DNA of 13,012 nt. Origin: Balneolales bacterium. GTDB lineage: Bacteria > Bacteroidota > Rhodothermia > Balneolales > Natronogracilivirgulaceae. A program made the position numbers and the translations under genes. Shown here piece after piece: positions 1 through 7,428 of the stretch; position 1 is the first letter of the stretch; every line of letters begins with the position of its first letter. The notes under the pieces are model-generated. The model was not told the DNA's origin. It saw only the letters and a list, made by a program, of their open reading frames with translations, and ran no database searches. The stretch spans positions 1 through 13,012 of the forward strand of contig SLQC01000316.1 of the NCBI GenBank assembly GCA_007131625.1, written 5' to 3'.

Positions 1-1902
1 CTATTCCTTGCCCTGGCACTTTCGGTAGCTCTTTATACGGTAGGTTTTGCCGAAAGCGTAGTCGGAGTCTTCCCCGGCCTGAATTTCAGAATGGTCGGTA
101 TGCTTACAACCATTGGCGTGGCCGGTCTGGTTTTGATTTCTGCGAGAGTAGCCATTCGGGTTCAGTATTTTATTATGTTCGGGATTGCGCTCTCCCTCCT
201 GTCTTTTGTGTTAGGCGGACCGGTCGAATCATCCAGTGTTGAATTGCCTGGTGCCGATGAACGTCAATCTGAAGGATTCTGGACTGTATTTGCAGTTTTC
301 TTTCCGGCTGTAACCGGGATTATGGCCGGAGTCAGTATGTCTGGTGACCTGAAAAACCCCACAAAATCAATTCCGAGAGGAACATTTGCGGCGGTCGGAG
401 TGGGATATATTATCTATATGACTCTGCCCATTTTATTGGTGACCAGAGCAGACGCACTAAGCCTGATGGAAGACCCGCTTATTATGCGTAGAATGGCATT
501 GTGGGGCGATGCCATTCTGATAGGTGTCTGGGGTGCCACACTTTCCAGTGCTGTCGGGAGTATTCTGGGAGGTCCGCGCGTGTTGCAGGCACTTGCAAGA
601 GACGGAGTACTTCCTCGCAGACTCCGATGGGTAGGACGTGGCCATGGTGAAGACGATCTGCCACGGTTTGGCACCCTGATGACTCTGGCCATCGCACTGG
701 TTGCTGTCTATTTTGGTAATTTGAATATCATCGCACCGATTCTCACGATGTTCTTTTTAACCACCTATGGTGTCCTCAATTTAACAGCTGGTATTGAGCG
801 CTTGTTGAACAGCCCGTCATTTCGTCCCAAATTCAGAGTGCATTGGAGTTTTTCTTTACTTGGAGCAGTCGGATGTATTAGTGTGATGATACTTATCAAT
901 GCCACAGCTACAATAATTGCGCTGATTTTGGTAGTCATCATATTCATTTGGCTCAGAAGCAGACAGCTCAGATCCGCCTGGGGTGATGTACGCCGGGGTA
1001 TATGGATGGCTCTGACACGTGCCGCCCTGATGCGTATGCATGCCGAAGAAGACGCCAAAACATGGAGGCCCCATCCGGTGGTATTTTCAGGTGTGCCTAC
1101 CAAGCGATTTCATCTGGTTGAATTTGCCTCTTCGTTGACCATGAACCGGGGAATATTGACCCTCTCGACTATTTTGAAAAATCGCGAAATGACATCTGAG
1201 CGCAAAAAAGGCATGGAGAGGCAAATCAGAGAGTTTCTTTCGAGGAAAGGCATTCAATGTCTGGTCCGCGTGACTTCCGCTCCTGATCCTTACGAGGGAA
1301 TGGAGCGACTGGTTGAGTCGTATGGTCTCGGAGAGCTTGTTCCCAATACCATCGTCATGGGAGACACGGAAAACGAGAAAATGATTGACAGATACAGCAA
1401 AACTATCGCCACTTTCAACAGACTCAACCGGAATGTGGTGATTGTTCACGATAATAAAGAAAAGCTATTTGGCAACCGTCAAATCATCGATGTGTGGTGG
1501 GGAGGACTACAGGGTAATGGTGGTTTGTTGATGATTCTTGCACATTTGCTGAAGAGCAGTCAAGACTGGTTGCATGCCACAGTCCGTATCAAAATGGTTG
1601 TCAAAGATGAGCAGGGTGCGGTCAAAGCGCAACAGAATCTGAAACGAATAATCAGAAACATTCGGATTACCGCTGATCCCATCGTTCTGCTGTCAAACGG
1701 TCGCAAATTCAGGGAAATTTTGGCTGAAAGTTCAAAAAATGCCGATTTGATCTTCCTGGGATTGGCTGAGCCGCACAAAAAATTCGCCGAATACTACTAT
1801 AATCTTCACAAAAATCTGGATGGTCTGCCCACCTGCATACTTGTGCTGGCGGCGAGAGATAATTTATTTGGAGACATCCTGCTCCAGGGAGAGGGGGAAT
1901 AA
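1..1902 (+). CDS. SLC12/APC-type cation-chloride cotransporter-like permease, 5'-truncated
   Basis: The reading frame is open from base 1, so the true start lies upstream; the ATG at 91 is internal. The visible 633 residues hold the later membrane helices of an APC-superfamily transporter up to about base 950, then a soluble C-terminal region of about 315 residues. The stretch at 298-390 (FFPAVTGIMAG, then SGDLKNP and SIPRGT) is the hallmark of SLC12 cation-chloride cotransporters, and TWRPHPVVFSG after the last helix resembles the start of their cytoplasmic domain. Family knowledge: these inner-membrane carriers move Na+/K+ with Cl-, and some bacterial members may carry amino acids, so the substrate is uncertain. 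The C-terminal half, including LIFLGLAEP near 1750, fits the SLC12 regulatory domain. The gene ends at TAA (1900-1902). No strong hairpin terminator follows. It appears unrelated to the downstream minus-strand cluster. Confidence 0.85.
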   Translation, partial: LFLALALSVALYTVGFAESVVGVFPGLNFRMVGMLTTIGVAGLVLISARVAIRVQYFIMFGIALSLLSFVLGGPVESSSVELPGADERQSEGFWTVFAVFFPAVTGIMAGVSMSGDLKNPTKSIPRGTFAAVGVGYIIYMTLPILLVTRADALSLMEDPLIMRRMALWGDAILIGVWGATLSSAVGSILGGPRVLQALARDGVLPRRLRWVGRGHGEDDLPRFGTLMTLAIALVAVYFGNLNIIAPILTMFFLTTYGVLNLTAGIERLLNSPSFRPKFRVHWSFSLLGAVGCISVMILINATATIIALILVVIIFIWLRSRQLRSAWGDVRRGIWMALTRAALMRMHAEEDAKTWRPHPVVFSGVPTKRFHLVEFASSLTMNRGILTLSTILKNREMTSERKKGMERQIREFLSRKGIQCLVRVTSAPDPYEGMERLVESYGLGELVPNTIVMGDTENEKMIDRYSKTIATFNRLNRNVVIVHDNKEKLFGNRQIIDVWWGGLQGNGGLLMILAHLLKSSQDWLHATVRIKMVVKDEQGAVKAQQNLKRIIRNIRITADPIVLLSNGRKFREILAESSKNADLIFLGLAEPHKKFAEYYYNLHKNLDGLPTCILVLAARDNLFGDILLQGEGE

Positions 1903-2056
1903 GCAATCAGAATTCTGTCTCTGTTCTATTTTGTTGATGCGCATGTGCCCATCCATACCTGATGTTCAGTATTATGGCAACTCATCTCACAAAACATTTG
2001 GCTCTATTTTTCCAATAATACTATTACAAAACCTATTTATGCGTTATTTTCACACT

Positions 2057-2086
2057 TTGACATACCGATACCTGCATCCTTTTACT
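2057..2086 (+). promoter_or_regulatory. Possible sigma70-like promoter for the aspartate kinase gene
   Basis: A perfect TTGACA lies at 2057-2062 and a weak -10-like TTTACT at 2081-2086, 18 bp apart and about 135 bp upstream of the ATG at 2222. The 15-bp tandem array would then lie in the 5' leader. The -10 match is poor, and if the organism belongs to Bacteroidota its housekeeping promoters may differ, so this may be chance. Confidence 0.2.
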
Positions 2087-2092
2087 CAATTT

Positions 2093-2167
2093 ACCGATAC
2101 CCAATATATTGATACCCAATTAAACGGTACCCAGTATACCGATACCCAATTAAACGGTACCCAACAT
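2093..2167. repeat. Five-unit 15-bp tandem repeat upstream of lysC
   Basis: Five units lie in exact 15-bp register at 2093, 2108, 2123, 2138 and 2153. They read ACCGATACCCAATAT, ATTGATACCCAATTA, AACGGTACCCAGTAT, ACCGATACCCAATTA and AACGGTACCCAACAT. The core TACCCA is invariant. Units 2-3 and 4-5 also form a 30-bp higher-order repeat. A weaker copy may precede it (2078-2092, 9 of 15 matches), and an out-of-register one may begin near 2064. The array ends 54 bp before the aspartate kinase ATG. Units resemble iteron or operator arrays in size, but no binding protein is identifiable here. Confidence 0.9.
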
Positions 2168-2221
2168 TCTTAACCCATCACACTGATAGTCAACATATCT
2201 ATCTAACATTTTAATTCAATT

Positions 2222-3685
2222 ATGCTTAGTCACTCCAAAAAAACTGAAAAAGTCAACAACATAATCGTATCCAAATTCGGTGGAAGTTCCATGGCCGATG
2301 CCAACGCAATTCGTCGAAGTGCCGATATCGCCGTAAAACAGGGAAGTTCGGTGGTCGTGGTGTCTGCAACCTACGGCACCACCAACCGACTGGTGGAAAT
2401 AACCGAGGCTGCCGACAGCGGCAACAGGAAACGGATCGTTGAACTACTTGCGGAAGTCCGGGCTTCACATTGCGCCATTGCTGACGATCTTGCTATATCT
2501 AAATCGAGTCTTAATGAACTCCATGAATTATTGGATACCACTGAAACTGTTGCTTACAACCTTGAAGAAACTGCCCGGCGATTTCGGGATGATGAAATGT
2601 CAGGTTTTGAAACGGATCAATCGAAAACGGACCAGGCAGAAGCGAACAACAACCTTTTTTTGATCATCCAACGCCTCCGTGACCGGCTGTTTGGTATGGG
2701 TGAACGGATGTCAAGTCTGCTGATCACCGATCATCTGAACCATACCGGCCACAGCGCTACCTGTTTGGATGCCGGCAAAGTTATTCGCACCGATGACCGT
2801 TACACACATGCCGTCCCCCAGTTTGATACCATCGAAGAGCTTTGCGAGCTGCACATTCACCCGGTAATTGATGGGAAACAAGGTCATATTGTTGTCACCC
2901 AAGGATTTGTCGGCAAGACGTCCGAGGGTTACGATACAACACTCGGGCGCGGTGGCAGTGATTACAGTGCGGCAATTCTTGCCTGGGGTCTCGATGCCGA
3001 CATCCTCCAGATCTGGACCGATGTAAGCGGCATGTCAACCACCGATCCTCGCATCGTTCCCGATGCTCAACCCATTTCCGAGATTAGTTTCCAGGAAGCG
3101 GCAGAGTTGGCCACCTTCGGCGCTAAAATTCTGCATCCGTCCACACTCATACCTGCCATTTGGAAAGAGATCCCTGTATTTGTCGGCAGCAGCATTCGTC
3201 CCGAAAACGGCGGGACCTGGATCTACCGGGAAGTCGGTAAAGCGCCACTGGTTCGAGCACTCGCCATACGCCGAAATCAGGCATTGCTTACCCTCACTAC
3301 TACCCAGATGCTGAATACCTACGGTTTTCTCTACCGTATTTTCAGAGTATTCAACGATCACCGTGTCAGCGTCGACAGCATCACGACCAGCGAGATCAGC
3401 GTGGCAATGACGGTCGATGACAAAACGCTAAGAGATCGCGCACTGATAAGCGACCTGGAAGACCTGGGACAATTAAACATTGAAGAGAGCTATGAACTGA
3501 TCTCCCTGATCGGCAATAACATCAACCACACAGCGGGCCTGGCACAGAAAGTATTCACGGCGCTGTCTGACATCAATGTCCGCATGATTTGCCAGGGAGC
3601 CAGCCGGCACAATTTCTGTTTTCTTGTAGATGAAGGACGCGGCGAGCAGGCTCTCCGCAAGCTTCATACTGAGTTTATTGGATAA
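2222..3685 (+). CDS. lysC: Aspartate kinase (aspartokinase III type, monofunctional)
   Basis: Catalyses ATP-dependent phosphorylation of L-aspartate to 4-phospho-aspartate, the first step to lysine, threonine, methionine and diaminopimelate, in the cytosol. The 487-residue protein shows the amino-acid-kinase signature KFGGSSM (residues 18-24), GERMSS (160-165), the nucleotide-binding GRGGSD (242-247) and WTDVSGMSTTDPR (265-277). Two C-terminal ACT-type regions follow (about 355-425 and 430-487), which in this family bind the feedback amino acid, usually lysine. No homoserine dehydrogenase domain follows, so it is monofunctional. Residues about 127-144 form a polar Asp/Gln/Asn-rich stretch that looks like a lineage-specific insertion. 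The ATG at 2222 has no Shine-Dalgarno sequence and is preceded by A/T-rich DNA; the kinase motif begins 17 residues later, so this start fits. It is convergent with the minus-strand cluster and flanked on both sides by tandem repeats. Confidence 0.93.
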   Translation: MLSHSKKTEKVNNIIVSKFGGSSMADANAIRRSADIAVKQGSSVVVVSATYGTTNRLVEITEAADSGNRKRIVELLAEVRASHCAIADDLAISKSSLNELHELLDTTETVAYNLEETARRFRDDEMSGFETDQSKTDQAEANNNLFLIIQRLRDRLFGMGERMSSLLITDHLNHTGHSATCLDAGKVIRTDDRYTHAVPQFDTIEELCELHIHPVIDGKQGHIVVTQGFVGKTSEGYDTTLGRGGSDYSAAILAWGLDADILQIWTDVSGMSTTDPRIVPDAQPISEISFQEAAELATFGAKILHPSTLIPAIWKEIPVFVGSSIRPENGGTWIYREVGKAPLVRALAIRRNQALLTLTTTQMLNTYGFLYRIFRVFNDHRVSVDSITTSEISVAMTVDDKTLRDRALISDLEDLGQLNIEESYELISLIGNNINHTAGLAQKVFTALSDINVRMICQGASRHNFCFLVDEGRGEQALRKLHTEFIG

Positions 3686-3706
3686 TGGGAAAAGCCCGGC
3701 GCGCAG

Positions 3707-3874
3707 TCAACCTTCCAGAAGCAATAGACAGGTAGCAGTAGGTCCAAAGCAATAGTCCAGAAGCAATAGTCTTGAAGCAATAGACAGGTAGCAGTAGGTC
3801 CAAAGCAATTGACAAGAAGCAATAAACAAAAAGCAGTAGACCAAAAGTAATGTGTCATAAGCAACAGGCCAAAA
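3707..3874. repeat. Twelve-unit 14-bp tandem repeat in a convergent spacer
   Basis: From 3721 to 3874 eleven units follow in perfect 14-bp register (GC or GT at 3721, 3735, 3749 and so on to 3861). A decayed twelfth unit precedes them at 3707-3720 (10 of 14 matches to the unit at 3749). Consensus is about GCAATAGnCnnnAA; examples are GCAATAGACAGGTA, GCAGTAGGTCCAAA and GCAATAGTCCAGAA. A higher-order duplication exists: 3718-3753 is identical to 3774-3809, an offset of four units. The array begins 21 bp after the aspartate kinase stop and ends 2 bp before the stop of the convergent gene, so it fills nearly the whole spacer. There are no spacers of unique sequence, so it is not CRISPR. Confidence 0.93.
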
Positions 3875-3876
3875 CT

Positions 3877-5067
3877 TCACAACAACCAAATGTCGTCCTC
3901 CAACCTCGAAAGAAACATATCCCCCCGGCATATGGCAGTAATGATATCCATCCTTTTACCATGAAGCAGCATCCACATGCGGCCCGGCCGGTAGAAAGAC
4001 CATGACCGGGAAACCGTTCTCATAAAAGCCGGTTCAAGTCGGCCAATCAGTTCTACGGCTCCCTCTTGCCAGGTGTGATAAATCAGATTTTCAAAAACCA
4101 GTGCCTCTTTCCCATCGCGTGCCTTCATTTGCAGCACTTCGCATTTACCACCGGGGTTCAGAAATACAATAAACCACCCGGCAAGGCAGCCCTTCTTGTT
4201 ATAAACACCGATCGCTTCTATTTTGCCAAGGTGCATGGCTTTGCCTGCTGTATCCAGGACCCACTGCAAGGTTTCGGGTGAATAGGCGGGTCGTAAGGCA
4301 TACCTTACGGAAAACTCATTCTGACAGGCGACCAGGTCAGATGCTGAAAGTTTTACGAGATCTGCTTCTGGACGGTGATACCGGAATGGAGCACCCGCCA
4401 TAATACCAATCAAAAACTCGCCGACTGATGCCATCGGCTTTAATCCAACGGATAAAAAGGATGCAAATTTGTTGTTTCCGATATAACCCAAACCACTTTG
4501 AAACGGTCTTATCGGCAACCACCAATAATAGCTATGTGCATATGCAATCGTTCCACCAGCTTTCTCCGCAATATATTTAGTCGTATCACCGGCTGACCCA
4601 CTGATGATCAGGTCCTGCGGACCTTCCAAAATCGATTTATACAATTTCACCCCTGTCATGAAGGAATGGGGCCCGGACTCCACTACAAAATTATGTGTTA
4701 TAGCCAGTGTCACAGGTTCGCCATTGAACATCATCTCTCTTGGGCTCGCACCTATAAAACCTTTTACCGTTCCATCTGAATGCTGGTAAACTAATGATGG
4801 AATATTTTTATCGACCCATGGGTTGTGAAAAAGAACTTCTTCCAGAGCATCGGAAATAAAACGAACACTCAGTTTCTTTGCAAAATCAAATGACCCTTTT
4901 ATCAAAGTCGCAACCTGGGGAATATCGTCCTGAACAAAGGGTCTTATGCGACTTTGCAAACTGCGGCTACTCGCGTTGGAGACTGTCGAATCCAGACTTT
5001 GACCATATGGAGTCTTCGGAACCGGGAGCTTGCCGTTTAAATTATTTGAGTTCCGAGTGTCTTTCAT
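3877..5067 (-). CDS. GNAT-like acyltransferase, probably two-part GNAT fold
   Basis: Last gene of the minus-strand cluster. I chose the ATG at 5067 (396 residues); the frame can begin at a TTG at 5106, directly after an in-frame TGA, adding 13 residues. A GNAT-like opening, RIRPFVQDDIPQVATLIKGSF, occurs about 38 residues from the ATG. A central block follows with SGSAGDTTKYIAEKAGG, then a second GNAT-like half (AIGVYNKKGCLAGWFIVFLN) ending in GDMFLSRLEDDIWLL. Length and layout fit proteins with tandem GNAT folds found with CelD/FemAB-type proteins in polysaccharide clusters. No signal peptide or membrane segment is evident, so it is likely cytosolic. The acyl donor and acceptor are unknown. 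A 150-bp gap separates it from the upstream CelD-like gene (111 bp if the TTG is used), so it may have its own promoter. Confidence is high that it is a gene, moderate for the fold. Confidence 0.7.
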   Translation of the reverse strand: MKDTRNSNNLNGKLPVPKTPYGQSLDSTVSNASSRSLQSRIRPFVQDDIPQVATLIKGSFDFAKKLSVRFISDALEEVLFHNPWVDKNIPSLVYQHSDGTVKGFIGASPREMMFNGEPVTLAITHNFVVESGPHSFMTGVKLYKSILEGPQDLIISGSAGDTTKYIAEKAGGTIAYAHSYYWWLPIRPFQSGLGYIGNNKFASFLSVGLKPMASVGEFLIGIMAGAPFRYHRPEADLVKLSASDLVACQNEFSVRYALRPAYSPETLQWVLDTAGKAMHLGKIEAIGVYNKKGCLAGWFIVFLNPGGKCEVLQMKARDGKEALVFENLIYHTWQEGAVELIGRLEPAFMRTVSRSWSFYRPGRMWMLLHGKRMDIITAICRGDMFLSRLEDDIWLL

Positions 5068-5217
5068 TCTGTTTGCGGGTTTTATTACTGGCGCTTCAGG
5101 AAACAAATTTCATCTGTTTAAATTTATTGATTCATTTGGTCAAATGGAGCACCCTTGTGTTAAATCATGTGTCTACGTGTTAAAAATGTAGCAACTTCAT
5201 CCCAACAATGTAAGTTT

Positions 5218-6549
5218 CTATCTGTTTATGTTATTAATCATCCTCATGCGGAACATCGCATAAACAAATGGCATTTTTATAAAACCGACTCTTTCCCGTT
5301 GAACATGCAACAGTTTAAGCTCCCTGGTGATTCTGTTGCAAATAGCGGCGGTTACTGCCAATATTTTATTGACAGCGACATTTCTGCCGCCCCCACCATT
5401 ATTCATGCCAATTGTCAATCGCCAATTGGGGCGTGATTCTGTGGCAAAATCAAATTTATAGCGTTCTGAACCCCGCAATAGCTCAAAAGTGGGAACTTTT
5501 CGATGGATGGCATCCCTGATCAATAATGAAAGCATCCCCAATCCCGGCCGAAATTTTGAAGCTGGAGAAGTTTCATCGAAGCCCGACAACCAGTCATAAA
5601 CCGCATGGCCGTCATAAATAACCATTCGCGCTGCACTTGTGCCCTTCTCATCTCTTGAAATCATAAACCACAGCTGACCCTTTCGATGTAACACATCGGC
5701 AACATCCTTTACGAACTCCAAATGACGCTGATCATAAAATACTCCCGGATAACCTAAACCGTTCCACCTTTTAACATGTATATCAATCAGCTGGTCAAGT
5801 GCTTCGGGCAATTGCTCAGGTGTTCTCATGTATTCGATCTTATACTTCCTGCCTGCTGCATTCAAATACTTTTTGAGCTTCCGCCGGCGGGAACTGGGTC
5901 CGGTCTGTTCGATGTACTCATTCAATGTTTCCGGCAAAGTTATAAAAGGACATTCATCTGTCTTCTCGAGAGCATACTTTATATTGCATTCCGCTAAAAA
6001 TGGTACAATTTCACGAATCATAAAGCTGTTGTCAGCAATATTCTGAAAACTGGCTAAATCGACATTCATCTCGTTCTTCTTCAACAGTTCAGCGATATGC
6101 ACAGCAACCATCCTGCGATATGCGGGATGAGCAATGACATCAAGAAAGTCACTGTATCCATAATCGTTGATATATCCAATGAACTCATTACGGTCGGTAC
6201 CGCATCCCATCAGATATAACCTTCGCTGAAGTACCATCGGTCCGACAACGGACGAGCCAATATAGAACGGGGCTATACCTACCAGTTGATCCTCACTGTA
6301 AACCATAACGATATACAGTTCTCTGTAAGGATGTCTGCCAAAATGGCGCCACCAGCAGTACAACCAATCATGTCTGGTGTAGACCGGCGACTCCGCATTT
6401 TTTGCAAGCATCTCCCACTCCTCTTCAAGGTGTTTGAAAGAATGTTCATCAGTTACAATATGAAGCCTTGTTCCATTTTTTTTCTCCATTACTTTTTCAT
6501 TTCGAATTTCATCGAATTCCCGAAGCGCGGAAGTAATCAGTGTGTCCAT
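5218..6549 (-). CDS. CelD/FemAB-like GNAT acyltransferase
   Basis: The 443-residue protein matches the CelD-type acetyltransferase family (Acetyltransf_6-like, GNAT fold) in pattern: an N-terminal LEEEWEMLAKNAESPVYTRHDWL, a basic segment SSRRRKLKKYLNAAGRKYKI in the middle, IHVKRWNGLG, and a C-terminal RGSERYKFDFATE (359 onward) followed by NWRLTI. Family knowledge: such proteins occur in cellulose and exopolysaccharide loci and in glycolipid or peptidoglycan acyl/aminoacyl transfer; few have known substrates. Here it follows a carrier protein and an adenylation enzyme, so transfer of a carrier-bound acyl or aminoacyl group is a reasonable inference. The tail after residue 385 is basic and hydrophobic and may contact the membrane. 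Start is the ATG at 6549; a second ATG at residue 21 is possible. The gap to the upstream carrier gene is 107 bp. A paralogue lies at the right edge of the window. Confidence 0.83.
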   Translation of the reverse strand: MDTLITSALREFDEIRNEKVMEKKNGTRLHIVTDEHSFKHLEEEWEMLAKNAESPVYTRHDWLYCWWRHFGRHPYRELYIVMVYSEDQLVGIAPFYIGSSVVGPMVLQRRLYLMGCGTDRNEFIGYINDYGYSDFLDVIAHPAYRRMVAVHIAELLKKNEMNVDLASFQNIADNSFMIREIVPFLAECNIKYALEKTDECPFITLPETLNEYIEQTGPSSRRRKLKKYLNAAGRKYKIEYMRTPEQLPEALDQLIDIHVKRWNGLGYPGVFYDQRHLEFVKDVADVLHRKGQLWFMISRDEKGTSAARMVIYDGHAVYDWLSGFDETSPASKFRPGLGMLSLLIRDAIHRKVPTFELLRGSERYKFDFATESRPNWRLTIGMNNGGGGRNVAVNKILAVTAAICNRITRELKLLHVQRERVGFIKMPFVYAMFRMRMINNINR

Positions 6550-6656
6550 AAGTTTCTACAATAATTTATATTCATTGAGACGATCGGTCACACCCAAAAG
6601 GAATGCACATTTGACAATTTCTCTCAAAATCTGTAAAACGATGCGCCCAATGACAA

Positions 6657-6920
6657 TTACTGCAATGATGCGTCGTGAGTCATTTTCCTGCTGATAAATT
6701 CTGAAATTTTTTCAGGTGTTGTAAAATTCTGGATTTCCAAATCTTCGATATCAAATTTCAGGCCAGTCTTATCCTCCAGTACCGCAAGCAGCTGAACAAA
6801 CCGAAGAGAATCCAGGTACCCGTGTTCAATGAGGTCCGTATCAGGCCCCGGAACATCCAGTTCCAGCTCCGATTTGAACAGTGCCAGAATTTCGTTTTGC
6901 AATTGCTCATTATTTGCCAT
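6657..6920 (-). CDS. Stand-alone acyl/peptidyl carrier protein
   Basis: An 87-residue protein of typical carrier-protein length. The motif YLDSLRFVQLLAVLEDKTGL contains the expected phosphopantetheine attachment serine, Ser38 (codon 6807-6809), followed by the helix II/III pattern FDIEDLEIQNFTTPEKISEFI. Family knowledge: after 4'-phosphopantetheinylation such proteins hold acyl or aminoacyl groups as thioesters. It is more like D-alanyl or NRPS-type free carriers than the fatty-acid ACP, which usually has DSLD. Its start overlaps the upstream GNAT gene by 11 bp, suggesting translational coupling, and the adenylation enzyme lies one gene further up, making it the probable cognate partner. No phosphopantetheinyl transferase is present in the window, so a host enzyme would be needed. 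Confidence 0.9.
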   Translation of the reverse strand: MANNEQLQNEILALFKSELELDVPGPDTDLIEHGYLDSLRFVQLLAVLEDKTGLKFDIEDLEIQNFTTPEKISEFISRKMTHDASLQ

Positions 6921-7428
6921 GATGATCCATTTTATATTCTGAATTCAACAGATCGTACAGCAACCTGTCATATGCATTTCCATTGATATAATGACATTGT
7001 CTTCTTTTGCCTATATATCGGAAATTGTTGTTTTCGATGACTTTTCTGCCACCGATATTGTGTTCCAGGGTCCAGGCGTAGATGGAGTTCAGATTCAGTT
7101 TCCGAAAACCTATATCAATCATCTCTCCTGCCGCCCTGCTGGTATATTTTTTTCGTGCTTCGGATGTATTTCCAAGTACATACCAGAGCACTGCTGACCT
7201 GAATTTATGATCGATATCGCTCAGGGCTACCAACCCGATCGGATCGTCTGACTCGTCTGATGTAAACAGCCTCAATTCATGGATTTTTCGTTGCAACATC
7301 AGTTTCAAAACAGGTGCACTTATCTTTTGTGTCCCGTTGCCAAAATCTAGCCACTGATAGTTTTTTTCCTGAGACAACCAGAAGGATACAGTTTCTAAAT
7401 CACTTGTTTTCAGTTGTTTGAGATGCAT
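6910..7428 (-). CDS. RimJ/RimL-like GNAT N-acetyltransferase
   Basis: A 172-residue protein with the GNAT layout of the RimJ/L (Acetyltransf_3) group: an N-terminal LKTSDLETVSFWL, a central DPIGLVALSDIDHKFRSAVL, then NLNSIYAWTLEHNIGGRKVI and NNNFRYIGK, corresponding to the usual N..A..vyeklGF pattern. Family members acetylate amines using acetyl-CoA; related enzymes modify amino sugars in polysaccharide and sialic-acid-type pathways. Here it sits between the adenylation enzyme (its ATG overlaps that gene's end by 29 bp) and the carrier protein (11-bp overlap), so it is co-translated with the loading module and may act on a carrier-bound or sugar amine. Substrate not determinable. The start at 7428 fits because the GNAT pattern begins within ten residues of it. 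Confidence 0.82.
   Translation of the reverse strand: MHLKQLKTSDLETVSFWLSQEKNYQWLDFGNGTQKISAPVLKLMLQRKIHELRLFTSDESDDPIGLVALSDIDHKFRSAVLWYVLGNTSEARKKYTSRAAGEMIDIGFRKLNLNSIYAWTLEHNIGGRKVIENNNFRYIGKRRQCHYINGNAYDRLLYDLLNSEYKMDHHGK

Larger units (their letters stand above)
1903..2221. other. 319-bp A/T-rich spacer between permease and aspartate kinase genes
   Basis: This gap holds no convincing gene. A 117-codon open frame (1820-2173) crosses it, but it overlaps the permease end and its C-terminus is only the translation of the 15-bp tandem repeat. The gap contains the repeat array at 2093-2167, a possible promoter at 2057-2086, and otherwise A/T-rich DNA. I see no clear intrinsic terminator for the permease gene and no recognisable riboswitch, although a lysine-type leader would be conceivable in front of lysC. 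Confidence 0.6.

Noticed and set aside
1820..2173. Plus-strand 117-codon frame ending in five-residue periodic peptides (TDTQL, NGTQY)
   Set aside because: It overlaps the permease end in another frame, and its periodic tail is just the 15-bp DNA repeat read in frame; no domain or start signal supports it.
3707..3874. CRISPR array
   Set aside because: Units are contiguous 14-mers with no unique spacers, and no cas genes are present.
3664..3931. Two minus-strand frames encoding Leu/Tyr/Cys-rich 14-residue repeats
   Set aside because: They arise because a 14-bp repeat cycles through frames every 42 bp; they overlap the ends of two well-supported genes.
5065..5106. TTG start at 5106 for the last cluster gene, and the similar TTG at 12546 for the LbH-carrier gene
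   Set aside because: Both TTGs directly follow an in-frame stop, and an ATG lies shortly downstream before the conserved region, so the ATGs (5067, 12492) are preferred, though not proven.
5133..5146. Small palindrome CATTTGGTCAAATG in the 5107-5217 gap
   Set aside because: Six-bp arms are short for this A/T-rich DNA and no promoter elements of good quality surround it.
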